From Clostridiaceae bacterium (GTDB taxonomy: Bacteria > Bacillota > Clostridia > DUPQ01), in NCBI GenBank assembly GCA_012729955.1, contig JAAYBX010000050.1:1-63525 (forward strand): a stretch of 63,525 bases of DNA. Direction: 5' to 3'. The notes beneath the pieces are model-generated. The model searched no databases, was not told where the DNA came from, and saw only the letters and a list, made by a program, of their open reading frames with translations. A program made the position numbers and the translations under genes. Below are positions 8,622-19,134 of this stretch, piece by piece (position 1 is the first letter of the stretch; every line of letters starts with the position of its first letter).

Positions 8622-11600
8622 AAAAGAAACGAAGTGTAGTAGTAATAAGCATTATACTAGCAGTCCTGCTTTTAGCTATAGGAGCATATGCTTATTACGA
8701 ATATTACGGAAAGTACAGTGCGTTAATCCAGATTAATGGAGTTATAAGGCTGGATGCATTCGGAGCGCTTGATGATGAGTACCGTGGAATAGAAAACGGG
8801 TATGGCACTACTCCGGAAAACCCATTTATAATTGACAGTAAAGAAAGAATGAATAATCTTATTGTCCTTAATAATGACGGAAGGCTTCTTGCTGCAAAAG
8901 AAGTATACGGAGGTGCGGAAAAGTTCTATTTCGCATTTGATTTCACTGAGCAGCCTACCCCTCAGGTATTGAATCTTTCAGGTATTACCCAAAACCCGGT
9001 CGGTAATAACAAGCATCCCTTCATTGATGATTTAACAGGGCTTCTTTATGCATATCTGGTTAGCGAAGCAGAGTATGTGTATATGAGTGCAGGTGCATCA
9101 GCTGATGTGGAAGTCCTGGGAACTGATGTATATATTGACGGACAGCTTGTAACTGTTTCAGCAGGAAGTGCAGTTACAGCAGAATATATAAAAGTACCGT
9201 CTTTCTATTATTCAACATATGAGGCTATTGCTTCTGATCTTCATTTGATAGCTACATCATTGAATGAATACTACATACCAGTCAGCTCATTGATTCCTGC
9301 ACCTCAGATTGTTTCTAATGTCACAATCAAAGCACCTAATGATCAGATTGATGTGGGGTTCTTCAGCAGTATAGGAAGAGAATATGGAATACTTACTAAT
9401 GAGTTCGGAAATCCGGTTCTGGATGTATCAGGCAATCCGATAATTGATGAAAATACCATAGTAAGCCGATCTTCTGTTCATGATGTCATACTCTACAATG
9501 TTACGATAGACTGTACGGAAACCCAGCCTAACACGATAAAAGCTGCTTTTGATGCAATATGGAACACGATTATGAATAGTGTTCCAAGGCATATTTTTGC
9601 AGATACTGAAACACAGGCGGATAAGAGACATATTGGGCTTTTTGCAGGCCATATTGACGGTATGGCTGAAAATATAACTGTAGCTGGCGAAGGTGTTATA
9701 AAAATAAATGGTGCAGATATTAACACATATTCAAGGTTTACCACAGTTGGGTATATCGATGACAGGGCTATAATAAACGGAGTACAGTTTTCCGAACTTA
9801 TCGGTGCAGGTACCGGAATGGGATTGTTATCACAGCCTCTTTTTGCCGACTCGATATATGATCTTGCTACTATACAGCCGGATGTTTATGAATATCCTCT
9901 AACATCAATACCAGGACAGTCTGGCATATGGAGTGGGATAAGCACTACAGTACAGGGATTACAGAATATAAATCATTTCTCACAAGGCATATTCAGATTC
10001 ATATTGTCAAAAGAAAATGATACAGTTAGCACTATATGGCAGGGAAGAGGAAATGTTTATCTACTGAATGAAGCTGGATTTAATGCTACCCAATCCGTTC
10101 TGTACTGTTCCGATGAATACAGATATAGCGAAACACCTCAAGGTGGAGGAAGTCTGGTTTCTACTGGAGCATCATCAAATGAAACAAGATATGCTGGAAT
10201 AAGCCCGCTGTCAGCATCAAGCAGTATACTTGATAAAGGCAAATATATAATAGTCGCTAAGGTATTTGATAATGTACAGGCAAAATTCAGGTATTATGCA
10301 GTAAAGATAATCGCGGTAATCGGTGAAGACGGGACAATCGAATATGTTTTTGATGACTCTGAAAAAGTTGAAGTAACTGATTATATAAACGGAACTAGCA
10401 CAGAAGGCATTTACACAAGCTGCATATGGCAGACAGCTTCAGATACTCAGGAACCGACTTTCCAGAATACCCGTTTCAAATCGCAATTCTTATCAGTTCA
10501 GCATGGATCATCACTAGATCTGACTCTTGCAAATGATGTAAGCAGCGCAGCAGCATTCAGGGCAAGTGTGCTAAACAGTACATTCACATACTCTATAACT
10601 GAACAGGTAGGAGCTGGGTATGTTACAACAAGATACTATCTGAACTTTAATACAGCAACATCAGAGTTCTACTTTTCAACAGCAAACGACACAACTATAG
10701 AAATCTATCAGATATCCAATGGATTCAATCTGGAACTGGTGGATAGTGTTGCAGATATTACAGTGAATGATGACTATGTTATTGTTGCCCAATATGGTGG
10801 CAGCAATTACCTGATTGGTACAGGAACGACAGAAGGCATAGGCGGGACACTGGTTGTTGACGGTACATTTTCTTCTGATTTATCACTGTCACCGATGCCT
10901 GCCAACTGGAATATAAACGAATATCAGGCCTTAAAGAGATATATATGGAATGCTCCAAATGTTGCTGCAGGTACAGTAGCTTTCCGTGAGAAATTAAGTG
11001 GAACATACTATTTAGGGTATTCAGGCAGTACATTAGCATTGACTCAGCAGCAGAATATGTGGACATATACCCAGAATGCGGGAGCAGGCGGGACACTTGG
11101 CATAATATCAAACTATCTTACATATATATATAACCCTGGAGGATCAGGCTTCACGCTTGCTCCAAATCCATATACTATTTATTTATACAAACTGGTGCCA
11201 GATGATACTGAACCGGATTATAACACCTACCAGGGTGCAAAGCTTGTAACTTCAGACAGTTCTGTTGTACAGCAGGGCCAGTATATGATTGCTGTCAACA
11301 CTGGTACCTCATATCAGGCTGTAATAATGACTGCTGCCAATACTTTAGGTATTGCTGATATAACACAGTATGCAAACGGAACAGCTTCATCCGCGCAGCT
11401 TCAGCTGCTTTTAGATGGTGCAGCAAATGAAGGGTATAAATGGAGGGTAAATACCACATCATCTACCCCTTCATTACAGAATATAAAATACAGCTCTTAT
11501 CTTTCCAACTCTTCGAATATACAGCCAGCTTTGTCTGCAACTGAAGTCCAGTGGATGTACGATGCCGTATCAGGAAGGCTTTATTACTCTTCTTCGGGCA

Positions 11601-14600
11601 TACTATACTATTTGGCATATAACGGGACAGGTTTTGAGATTACATCAGATTCCAATAATGCAGCGCTTACATATGACATAAGGTTATATAAGGTTACATA
11701 TGAATATGAATATTCTGATGTTGTGCCTGTTCAATCCATATCGTATACAGATGCAACGTATATAGATAAAGTATATGTGGGAGAGAATAAGTATTACTTT
11801 CTCCTTACAGCTCCTCTTACAGATATGGCTAATACAGCACCATATATTCTAGGTTCATTTGGTACTGTTGATCAGGCTCCAATAGAATCATTAAATATTG
11901 CACCGACATCTTCATATGATTCTGTGAACAGTATATTTACGACTTCATCGGATCTCACATATTACAGATGGAGAATGGATACAAGGATGATAAATCCTAC
12001 TACTGTATATGAATGCGGATACCAGTTCAGAAATGATGTTACGAATATGTACATAGGTGCGTCCAATAATCCATCATCGCGTACTCTTGTTATGGTTGCA
12101 ACTTCTAATATAAATATGAACAGGACAAGTACTAACGCAAGTCTTGAAAACAACGATGACAGCGCATCACCTACAGGTATAGGACTTGGAGCTACTTCCA
12201 TATCACGTTCTCCTGGCAATTTATACCGTACTGATGTGAATGGTAATTACATAGGCAATTCCTTCTATATTATGGGAAGAAGATCACCATTTGAATATTA
12301 TGTTTGGAAAACTCCGTCACCGGGCGTTTTTGCATTAGCTTTAAACAACAGTTCATCTGCTGCACCATCTGAGTACTCTCTTCCATATTTATATGAAGCA
12401 ACAGGGTATACTACTAATGTAATAATCTCAGAAATCAGTGAAATTGGTGATAATCTTGATTCTGATATGCACTACATGATTACAGCTAAGGTTGATAATC
12501 TGGATACTACTTTCAGTTATTATGCATTGAGTGAAACACTTAATGAATTAAGCAATAAGGTTCTGACTGGAACTAATGTTACTTCTCAGGCTTCAGCTAT
12601 TAACAACAGCAATATTTTGGATGAATTCGGACAGATAGTTGAAGAAAGCAGTACTGATATGCTTATAATGGTTCCTGTAGAAGCAGACTGGTACCAGACC
12701 AGCAGTAATAAATCATTATACTTCTACCAGGATTACTATTCCACAAATGCTATCAAAGACTGGCTGACCGCTTCTGGTTCAAATGTCAATATTACAAGTA
12801 TAGATGTCAATGTCAGTACTCAGCCATCTACACAGTGGTATTACGATGCAATCTCCAAGTATATGTTTTATACAGACGGGATAGATAAGTATTATCTTAC
12901 TTATGACATTTTGACGGATGCTTTTTCCCTTACTACTGACCGCTCTTCAGCGACACATACTTATATATATAGATTTAAGCCGACATATGTTGTAAGCAGG
13001 GTTACAGATGCTGCAGAAGACAGTCTCAAAGATGGGGATTTTATAGTTGCCGGGAGAGATGCGGAAGGGTATACAGCGCTTGGGTTGTCTGACAGCGGGT
13101 TAAGCCTTGAAGCAAGGAATATTACCGAATATATAAAGGAGACATTGACAGAGACTGAACGTAATGAGATACTGCAGTTCATATGGAAGCAGCAGTATTA
13201 CGATTTCTACTCTGCAACATATAATCCTGTATCAACTACCCAGTATATGCAGCTTTTCTCATATATAACTGGAGGAGGATTTACAGTAATATACGACACT
13301 TCTACTGGAGGCATGGATTTAAGCTCTGATCCGATGATATGGAGAATTACAAAAGATAGTAATGGTTTATGGTCGTTTATTAATAACCGTTTAAACGGCA
13401 GTGTTGGTGCAAACACCCGTGCAATAAGATTTACTGGTGATACATCAAGGCTTACAGTAGCAGATACAGCCAAAACAGCTGAAAGATATATCACAGCAGG
13501 ATTAAGTTATGCTTTTTCCACTGCTGGATACCCAGTAATATTATGTGATACAAACGGTATTCCAGTTACCTCGCCTGTTGCAGGCACTTCGTATTTAGTA
13601 CTGGCAAGATATAACGGAGTTAACTACTCTGCAGTTAAAAATAGTTCAGGAACAATTACTCTTGTTAACTATACCTCAAGTACATATCAGGATACAGGAT
13701 GTTTGTGGACAGCAACAGAAAATGTCGGAGGCTGGACTCTAAATAATGGAGGAAGATATATTTCTGCAATTGCTGACGGAAGCATTACGTCAGCGACAAC
13801 AGCAAGTGGCACATGGGAATTAAGCGGAACTGGCCAGATGAGCTATTCAACATACAATTTTCCTTATCGTGCTTCAACAACTAGCATCAGCATGACTACA
13901 AATACCGGGACATATTCATCAAGGTTATATGATTACACATACAGCGGAGGAGTTGGAACTCTTGTACCGACTACTTCTGCAGGAAGTAATAAAGTGCTTG
14001 TTTTCAGATCAGGAACAACATATTACGCATTAAGGATAAATAATACCAGTTTTTCATATTACACTCTTGCAAGCGTATCAGTTCAGGCAAATGGTACAAT
14101 CACGACAACAACTAATTTGACAAATACTAATGCTATATTGACAGCAATACAATCAGGAACAGGCATTACGATACAAGGTGCAAGATATCTGACATCTGAT
14201 GGAAGTACTTTCGGAAGAAACCAATCAGCAGGAACGACATTCTATCTTGACTCAAAAGGTTACTTCTATTACTCACAAGGTACAGTATATACCCCTCTGG
14301 TTACCCCTGCATATAATACATCGGCAACAACTGGAGCTACCATATATATGTATGAACACAACTCAGGAGTGTATACTCCTGTTACAGGCAATCTCTCTGC
14401 AGGAAAAACCTATGTTATGCTTGTTTATGATGAATCAGTATATTATCTGATTGGACAGGATGGCTCTATACTTACCCGTACATTCATCGGTTCAACCTTA
14501 CCAAGCGGGTGGGAAAGCAGCATAAATCCTGATCTTCATCATATAACTGCTAATGCAGGAGCAATTGGTAATTATCTTGTTTTCAGTACAATATCTGGTT

Positions 14601-17600
14601 TCAGCCATCTGACTATTATCAACAATATGTTCCTGTTAACCGGTTCTCAGACAACACAGTGGGAATACAGCTATAGCGGGACATTAGGCGCTGATTCAAG
14701 ATTGTATAGTGTTGTCAATACCAATCTTACGGCAGCTCATCTCACTGTAGGTGCTACTAATCGAATTGAGACAACATCAACTGCAATGGATGTCATACTG
14801 TATCAGGCTGCTCTCCAGGGTGACGGGAGCTATACTCTGACAAGCAAAATTACATCTGGCGTGCCTACATCAGGAACATATGTGATAGTAATATTCAAAG
14901 ATGGGATATATTATGCAGTTAGATACTCGTCAAGCGGTATAATCGGGTACAATTTAGGTTCTTCTGTGCTTGCAGAAAACATAATTCCAGATTTAGTCTG
15001 GACAGCGGATGCATCAGGATTTAAGAAGGATGTGGGAGGACAGACATATTATTTAAGAAGAAATACTGAGGGGCTTTATGCAGGCACTTTGCCAGGTTCT
15101 ACATGGGCATATACATATACCAATGTGACAGCAGCTTTCACTGCAACCAATAGCTCGTCTACACCACTGTATATTTTCCGGGTAGATAAGAGCTCTGAAC
15201 TGGATGATGTTACTGATACAATTTCCATGCTTTCTGGAAAAGCTAAACTTACTCAGTCAGTCAGTCTTTTGGAATCCAGCAATTACGTTATAGTTGCTGA
15301 AGTAGACGAAGACAGCGACTCAATTGTAGACAGATATTATTCCTTATCCATGAATGATATATACAACACCAGGCCAATTGATATTACAGCACTGATGAAC
15401 CTGGCTTTAGGCTATAGCAGCAGCTACATAACTTTCTTTGATGCTAGCGTGTGGGTAAATCAAGGAACAGATCTGGAAGTCATCCTCAAAAATCGCGGAT
15501 TTACTGATACTTATTTCTTGACAGGAGCCAAGGGTAATCTCGAGGATATGACCCCTCAGATTGAGCTTGTAGACGAAGAAGCTGTGCTTGATCTGACAGA
15601 CTACAAATGGCGTATATACTCATATACGATAGGAAGTGAGAATGTATATCTTCTGGGTTATGTTGATACTTCAATTGGCGGGGGGACCATCTTCTATATG
15701 TATTTTGATCCTGCAGATCTGACCTTCAAATTAACTACAGATTATACTACTGCAGCAAGCACACAAGGGAGGGTGCAGCTTTATCAGCTCGCTGCTATGA
15801 CAACCGTACAGCCTACATTCCATTCATATGTAATTGAAGTAGCAGACGATAATCAGACGATATTATCTTATCCGGTTAATCTTGTGGAGTCGCAGGATGA
15901 TCTGTATATGTACTCCCAGTCTGAAGTGGAAGGCCAGATTACAAGGACAGGCGAATACCTCATATCTGCTGTTATAGGTAATCAGTACTATACGCTGACA
16001 GTCTCTGAATTATTGAACTTATCAAATGTTGATGTTAATCCATATTTCAGCGGTAATTTCAGCATAGATACCAATGGCAATTATTGCATATCAGTTAACA
16101 GTGAATATATATGGAAGCAGATATCCAATCCTGCTTCTGTCCTGAATTTTGAAAATACTGCATACACAGGTTACTATCTGTCTTCACAGAATGCTAACTT
16201 CATATATGACATTGAGAACCGTCAGCTTTCTAACGGAACAAGTTTTCTTGCATTTGATCTTGATAATGGTTTTTATCTTTCATCGACTGCTTCAGAAGTC
16301 CCTATAAATTTATATCTTCTTGGTCAGACAGGTGTTGAAGCAGGACTGCCAGGAGGAGATTTATCATACAATTATTTCACACAGCCTCTTACTACAATTG
16401 GAGGAGCTGTTGATTTTACCAAATTTAGTTTTACAAAGACTCTTATGCCTGATTTGAAGAGATACGGGATAGGTTATGACGGTACTATAGGAAGCGTTGA
16501 AGGCTGGACTTTGTATAATGCTGAACAGATACTATCAACTGCTGACTCCTCTGTATTCTTTTCTGAGGGGATTACTACCACAACTGATGTTGCTTTAATG
16601 AAAGAAGATTTCATAGAAATGACCCATACTACAGAATATGACAGTACTACTGTAGATATTTCATATTATGCACCTGCAGGTTCTGCATCATTTGTCATTG
16701 ATGAAGCAAGCCAGGAGAATCCGGTTTTTGTAAATGTTATAGTAACAACCGAATTTGATGATGTTCTGCTTAATCCGGAGTATCTTCGATATCTCGCATT
16801 ATGGAAAATCGCAAATATCGATCTTGGTACAGGACAAACAACACCTATTAAAACGTATGGAGACGGTTCTGATGAAGTAGGTAATTACGCATATACGTTC
16901 ATAGATGGAAGAAATACTCCATATGCTGCTATACCGCTTCCAAACAGGTATGGGACAACAGCAAGCGGGGCATCTTTTGCGAGAGTTGACGGTACAGATT
17001 ATACATTAAGTGATGTTGCATACGGTGAGGACTACTTTATCGCTCATACATATGTAATAACTGATCCGGGAGTCTATTATCTAGGAGCATCATATGGTTC
17101 TGTTGCCTTTACATATCTGGCAGTAGACAACAGGGCGCTTACTGAGGAAGGTGAGACTTCTGGTCTTGGATTTGAAGACCAGTTTACAATAGACTTCTGT
17201 TACGGCGATATTTTAACATCAGTAAACGGTCTGGTACCTAATGAAGCAGTAGGGGATCTTGTATATGTAGGATCTGATTTGTGGTACCAGAGCAATATAT
17301 ACCCTCAATGGATAAAAGGTACCGCTGTTAATCAGACAGATTATCTGTATATAAATGTTAATAGAACTAAATCAGATATTGATGCTACTTCAAGCGTGAA
17401 TTTCAAAGCTTATACGACTGCACCTATAGCACCTGGTATACTGCACATAAATGATAATACTGCAGCACAAAGATTGACAAGAAAAGTGGATTTCAGAGTT
17501 TACTCTAAAGGACTTGATGCAGCTGCATTTACTGGTGTGAGTGACAGGTTATGGGTATGTGATATTGATGAAGATGATCATGTGACATTCTCAACTGTTC

Positions 17601-17932
17601 TCAATACTGGTACAGAGGAAGGTAAATACTATATCAATGTATCGCAATACGCTATTGGTGATGTATTACAGGCTGATATTCCTGTTCTGACTACTACTAA
17701 TAAGTATAAGTGGGATGTGATAGGCGGATACCTTGTGACGGCTGATGGAAGGTACCTCATCAGGACGACAAGCGGATATGCTTTATCATATTCTATATCT
17801 AATGCAGTGTCAGTATATACTTATGATGGCACACTTACGCAGGTAACAGAGCTTGTTAATGGAACACCATATCTGCTTATAGCATATGATGGTACTGGTA
17901 ATAAATGTGTGACTGTTAATCTGACACAATAA
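8618..17932 (+). CDS. Giant 3,104-residue modular extracellular protein
   Basis: ATG 8618 overlaps the previous stop (ATGA) and has AAAGGAAGGG upstream. Residues 1-27 are a basic head plus a hydrophobic signal-anchor ending AYAYYEYYG. Residues 30-480 resemble GLUG-type beta-helix proteins (PFIIDSKERMNNLIVLN, IDVGFFSSIG, HIGLFAGHIDG). The remainder consists of about 13 degenerate modules, each opening with a strand pair of the form g-x-Y-[VIL]-[IL]-[VA] followed by YYa[LV], then a Trp-containing segment, a YL-containing strand and often a closing L-Y-x-[YFL]-K. The modules have the look of repeated small beta-domains, possibly carbohydrate-binding; the fold is not identified. There is no LPxTG, SLH or enzyme motif, and the C-terminus stops just after a new module opens. 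Expression is predicted to depend on the c-di-GMP riboswitch 3.1 kb upstream. Confidence 0.88.
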   Translation: MKKKRSVVVISIILAVLLLAIGAYAYYEYYGKYSALIQINGVIRLDAFGALDDEYRGIENGYGTTPENPFIIDSKERMNNLIVLNNDGRLLAAKEVYGGAEKFYFAFDFTEQPTPQVLNLSGITQNPVGNNKHPFIDDLTGLLYAYLVSEAEYVYMSAGASADVEVLGTDVYIDGQLVTVSAGSAVTAEYIKVPSFYYSTYEAIASDLHLIATSLNEYYIPVSSLIPAPQIVSNVTIKAPNDQIDVGFFSSIGREYGILTNEFGNPVLDVSGNPIIDENTIVSRSSVHDVILYNVTIDCTETQPNTIKAAFDAIWNTIMNSVPRHIFADTETQADKRHIGLFAGHIDGMAENITVAGEGVIKINGADINTYSRFTTVGYIDDRAIINGVQFSELIGAGTGMGLLSQPLFADSIYDLATIQPDVYEYPLTSIPGQSGIWSGISTTVQGLQNINHFSQGIFRFILSKENDTVSTIWQGRGNVYLLNEAGFNATQSVLYCSDEYRYSETPQGGGSLVSTGASSNETRYAGISPLSASSSILDKGKYIIVAKVFDNVQAKFRYYAVKIIAVIGEDGTIEYVFDDSEKVEVTDYINGTSTEGIYTSCIWQTASDTQEPTFQNTRFKSQFLSVQHGSSLDLTLANDVSSAAAFRASVLNSTFTYSITEQVGAGYVTTRYYLNFNTATSEFYFSTANDTTIEIYQISNGFNLELVDSVADITVNDDYVIVAQYGGSNYLIGTGTTEGIGGTLVVDGTFSSDLSLSPMPANWNINEYQALKRYIWNAPNVAAGTVAFREKLSGTYYLGYSGSTLALTQQQNMWTYTQNAGAGGTLGIISNYLTYIYNPGGSGFTLAPNPYTIYLYKLVPDDTEPDYNTYQGAKLVTSDSSVVQQGQYMIAVNTGTSYQAVIMTAANTLGIADITQYANGTASSAQLQLLLDGAANEGYKWRVNTTSSTPSLQNIKYSSYLSNSSNIQPALSATEVQWMYDAVSGRLYYSSSGILYYLAYNGTGFEITSDSNNAALTYDIRLYKVTYEYEYSDVVPVQSISYTDATYIDKVYVGENKYYFLLTAPLTDMANTAPYILGSFGTVDQAPIESLNIAPTSSYDSVNSIFTTSSDLTYYRWRMDTRMINPTTVYECGYQFRNDVTNMYIGASNNPSSRTLVMVATSNINMNRTSTNASLENNDDSASPTGIGLGATSISRSPGNLYRTDVNGNYIGNSFYIMGRRSPFEYYVWKTPSPGVFALALNNSSSAAPSEYSLPYLYEATGYTTNVIISEISEIGDNLDSDMHYMITAKVDNLDTTFSYYALSETLNELSNKVLTGTNVTSQASAINNSNILDEFGQIVEESSTDMLIMVPVEADWYQTSSNKSLYFYQDYYSTNAIKDWLTASGSNVNITSIDVNVSTQPSTQWYYDAISKYMFYTDGIDKYYLTYDILTDAFSLTTDRSSATHTYIYRFKPTYVVSRVTDAAEDSLKDGDFIVAGRDAEGYTALGLSDSGLSLEARNITEYIKETLTETERNEILQFIWKQQYYDFYSATYNPVSTTQYMQLFSYITGGGFTVIYDTSTGGMDLSSDPMIWRITKDSNGLWSFINNRLNGSVGANTRAIRFTGDTSRLTVADTAKTAERYITAGLSYAFSTAGYPVILCDTNGIPVTSPVAGTSYLVLARYNGVNYSAVKNSSGTITLVNYTSSTYQDTGCLWTATENVGGWTLNNGGRYISAIADGSITSATTASGTWELSGTGQMSYSTYNFPYRASTTSISMTTNTGTYSSRLYDYTYSGGVGTLVPTTSAGSNKVLVFRSGTTYYALRINNTSFSYYTLASVSVQANGTITTTTNLTNTNAILTAIQSGTGITIQGARYLTSDGSTFGRNQSAGTTFYLDSKGYFYYSQGTVYTPLVTPAYNTSATTGATIYMYEHNSGVYTPVTGNLSAGKTYVMLVYDESVYYLIGQDGSILTRTFIGSTLPSGWESSINPDLHHITANAGAIGNYLVFSTISGFSHLTIINNMFLLTGSQTTQWEYSYSGTLGADSRLYSVVNTNLTAAHLTVGATNRIETTSTAMDVILYQAALQGDGSYTLTSKITSGVPTSGTYVIVIFKDGIYYAVRYSSSGIIGYNLGSSVLAENIIPDLVWTADASGFKKDVGGQTYYLRRNTEGLYAGTLPGSTWAYTYTNVTAAFTATNSSSTPLYIFRVDKSSELDDVTDTISMLSGKAKLTQSVSLLESSNYVIVAEVDEDSDSIVDRYYSLSMNDIYNTRPIDITALMNLALGYSSSYITFFDASVWVNQGTDLEVILKNRGFTDTYFLTGAKGNLEDMTPQIELVDEEAVLDLTDYKWRIYSYTIGSENVYLLGYVDTSIGGGTIFYMYFDPADLTFKLTTDYTTAASTQGRVQLYQLAAMTTVQPTFHSYVIEVADDNQTILSYPVNLVESQDDLYMYSQSEVEGQITRTGEYLISAVIGNQYYTLTVSELLNLSNVDVNPYFSGNFSIDTNGNYCISVNSEYIWKQISNPASVLNFENTAYTGYYLSSQNANFIYDIENRQLSNGTSFLAFDLDNGFYLSSTASEVPINLYLLGQTGVEAGLPGGDLSYNYFTQPLTTIGGAVDFTKFSFTKTLMPDLKRYGIGYDGTIGSVEGWTLYNAEQILSTADSSVFFSEGITTTTDVALMKEDFIEMTHTTEYDSTTVDISYYAPAGSASFVIDEASQENPVFVNVIVTTEFDDVLLNPEYLRYLALWKIANIDLGTGQTTPIKTYGDGSDEVGNYAYTFIDGRNTPYAAIPLPNRYGTTASGASFARVDGTDYTLSDVAYGEDYFIAHTYVITDPGVYYLGASYGSVAFTYLAVDNRALTEEGETSGLGFEDQFTIDFCYGDILTSVNGLVPNEAVGDLVYVGSDLWYQSNIYPQWIKGTAVNQTDYLYINVNRTKSDIDATSSVNFKAYTTAPIAPGILHINDNTAAQRLTRKVDFRVYSKGLDAAAFTGVSDRLWVCDIDEDDHVTFSTVLNTGTEEGKYYINVSQYAIGDVLQADIPVLTTTNKYKWDVIGGYLVTADGRYLIRTTSGYALSYSISNAVSVYTYDGTLTQVTELVNGTPYLLIAYDGTGNKCVTVNLTQ
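10230..17930 (+). repeat. Degenerate protein-module array in the giant gene
   Basis: Module openings of the type GxYxIVA...YYAL lie near nt 10236, 10761, 11270, 11776, 12458, 13028, 13575, 13984, 14398, 14867, 15271, 15947 and 17858. Spacing is mostly 390-680 bp, with a non-modular insertion of about 1.3 kb near 16400-17700. DNA-level identity is low, so the repeat is visible only in protein. Confidence 0.65.
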
Positions 17933-17968
17933 TACAAAGCGGTATTTCCATTTGTATAACTTCTTTTC

Positions 17969-17994
17969 GATCTCATAGTTTATGAGATCTTTTT
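17969..17994 (+). terminator. Intrinsic terminator after the giant gene
   Basis: Perfect 9-bp stem GATCTCATA / TATGAGATC with a 3-nt loop and five T residues. It closes the riboswitch-led operon. Confidence 0.9.
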
Positions 17995-18011
17995 AAATTT
18001 TCATAAATCAA

Positions 18012-18040
18012 TTGTTTGTTGATGTAATGCATAATATAAT
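18012..18040 (+). promoter_or_regulatory. Promoter of the GH172 pair
   Basis: TTGTTT at 18012-18017, 17-bp spacer, TATAAT at 18035-18040, 24 bp before the ATG; AAAGGAG forms the ribosome-binding site. Confidence 0.6.
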
Positions 18041-18064
18041 TAATAGAGAAAAGGAGATTGTGTA

Positions 18065-19129
18065 ATGTTTGAGAATCTTTCACAGTATAAAAATTTCAAG
18101 GCGAAAAGAATAAGTTCATATGACAAAACAGGCGGTAATGCAGACAGATGGGTTATTGATGCGCAATCTTCACGGACTATTGCAGATATAGAAGGTCCTG
18201 GGAAAATAAGCCATATCTGGTGTACTATATTCGGAAAATGGGGAGAAGAGGATAAAAGGGAGTTTGATACATACTCGCTTCGAAAAGTCTTAATCAGAAT
18301 GTACTGGGATGATGAGAAGGAACCATCAGTAGACTGCCCGATTGGTGATTTCTTCGGGCTCGGACATGCTCGCGCATACTCATATCAGTGCGCTTTTTTC
18401 AATACATCATGTAATGATTCTATAGAGGGAACCATAAATCCAAGAATAGCGATGAACTGCTGGATACCTATGCCTTTTAGAAAGAAGGCAAGGATTGAAG
18501 TTGTTAATGAACAGGATATAAACATAATCATATATTTCTATGTAGATTATCAGGAACATAAGGAGATATCTACGGATACCCTGTATTTCCATGCCCAGTG
18601 GAAAAGAGAAAAACCAGTAGCAATTAAAGATAATGGTGGTGTTAACCTAACGGATAAGAATAACTATCTCATACTTGAAGCATTTGGGAAAGGACACTAC
18701 ATCGGAACCAACATGAGCATTGACAATACTGAGGGTAACTGGTGGGGTGAAGGGGATGATATGATCTTTGTGGACAGGGATAATGATGATAAATGGCCTC
18801 CGGATCTGCATGGTACAGGTTCTGAAGATTATCTCTGCCATGCATGGGGAATGCAGAAGGTCAGTCATTTATATAGCGGCCAGCCATGGTGTGAGTATAA
18901 CGAGTACGGAAATACTCATCATAACAAAGGTAAAGTCTGTGTATACAGATATCATGTCATTGATCCAATTCCTTTCAAAAAAAGTATAAGGGTCAGCATT
19001 GAGCATGGCCACGCAAACGACAGAGGGGATGACATATCTTCTGTTGCATATTGGTATCAGGATGAACCGCATACTGTATTTGTTAAGATGATTCCTGCAG
19101 AAAAAAGAATTCCTGAGGAAAGAAGGTAA
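18065..19129 (+). CDS. GH172 (DUF2961) family glycoside hydrolase-like protein, copy 1
   Basis: 354 residues, no signal peptide, so probably cytoplasmic. Family hallmarks: DIEGPGKISHIWCTI near the N-terminus, RMYWDDEKEPSVDCPIGDFF, a NCWIPMPFRKKARI segment, and GTGSEDY at residues 250-256. GH172 includes difructose-dianhydride synthase/hydrolase and alpha-fructo- and arabinofuranosidases, with paired Glu catalysis in a jelly-roll dimer or hexamer. The substrate here cannot be told. It is followed 5 bp later by a second member of the family, suggesting a hetero-oligomer or two related substrates. The start is supported by AAAGGAGATTG 6-8 bp upstream. Confidence 0.88.
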   Translation: MFENLSQYKNFKAKRISSYDKTGGNADRWVIDAQSSRTIADIEGPGKISHIWCTIFGKWGEEDKREFDTYSLRKVLIRMYWDDEKEPSVDCPIGDFFGLGHARAYSYQCAFFNTSCNDSIEGTINPRIAMNCWIPMPFRKKARIEVVNEQDINIIIYFYVDYQEHKEISTDTLYFHAQWKREKPVAIKDNGGVNLTDKNNYLILEAFGKGHYIGTNMSIDNTEGNWWGEGDDMIFVDRDNDDKWPPDLHGTGSEDYLCHAWGMQKVSHLYSGQPWCEYNEYGNTHHNKGKVCVYRYHVIDPIPFKKSIRVSIEHGHANDRGDDISSVAYWYQDEPHTVFVKMIPAEKRIPEERR

Positions 19130-19134
19130 TACAG

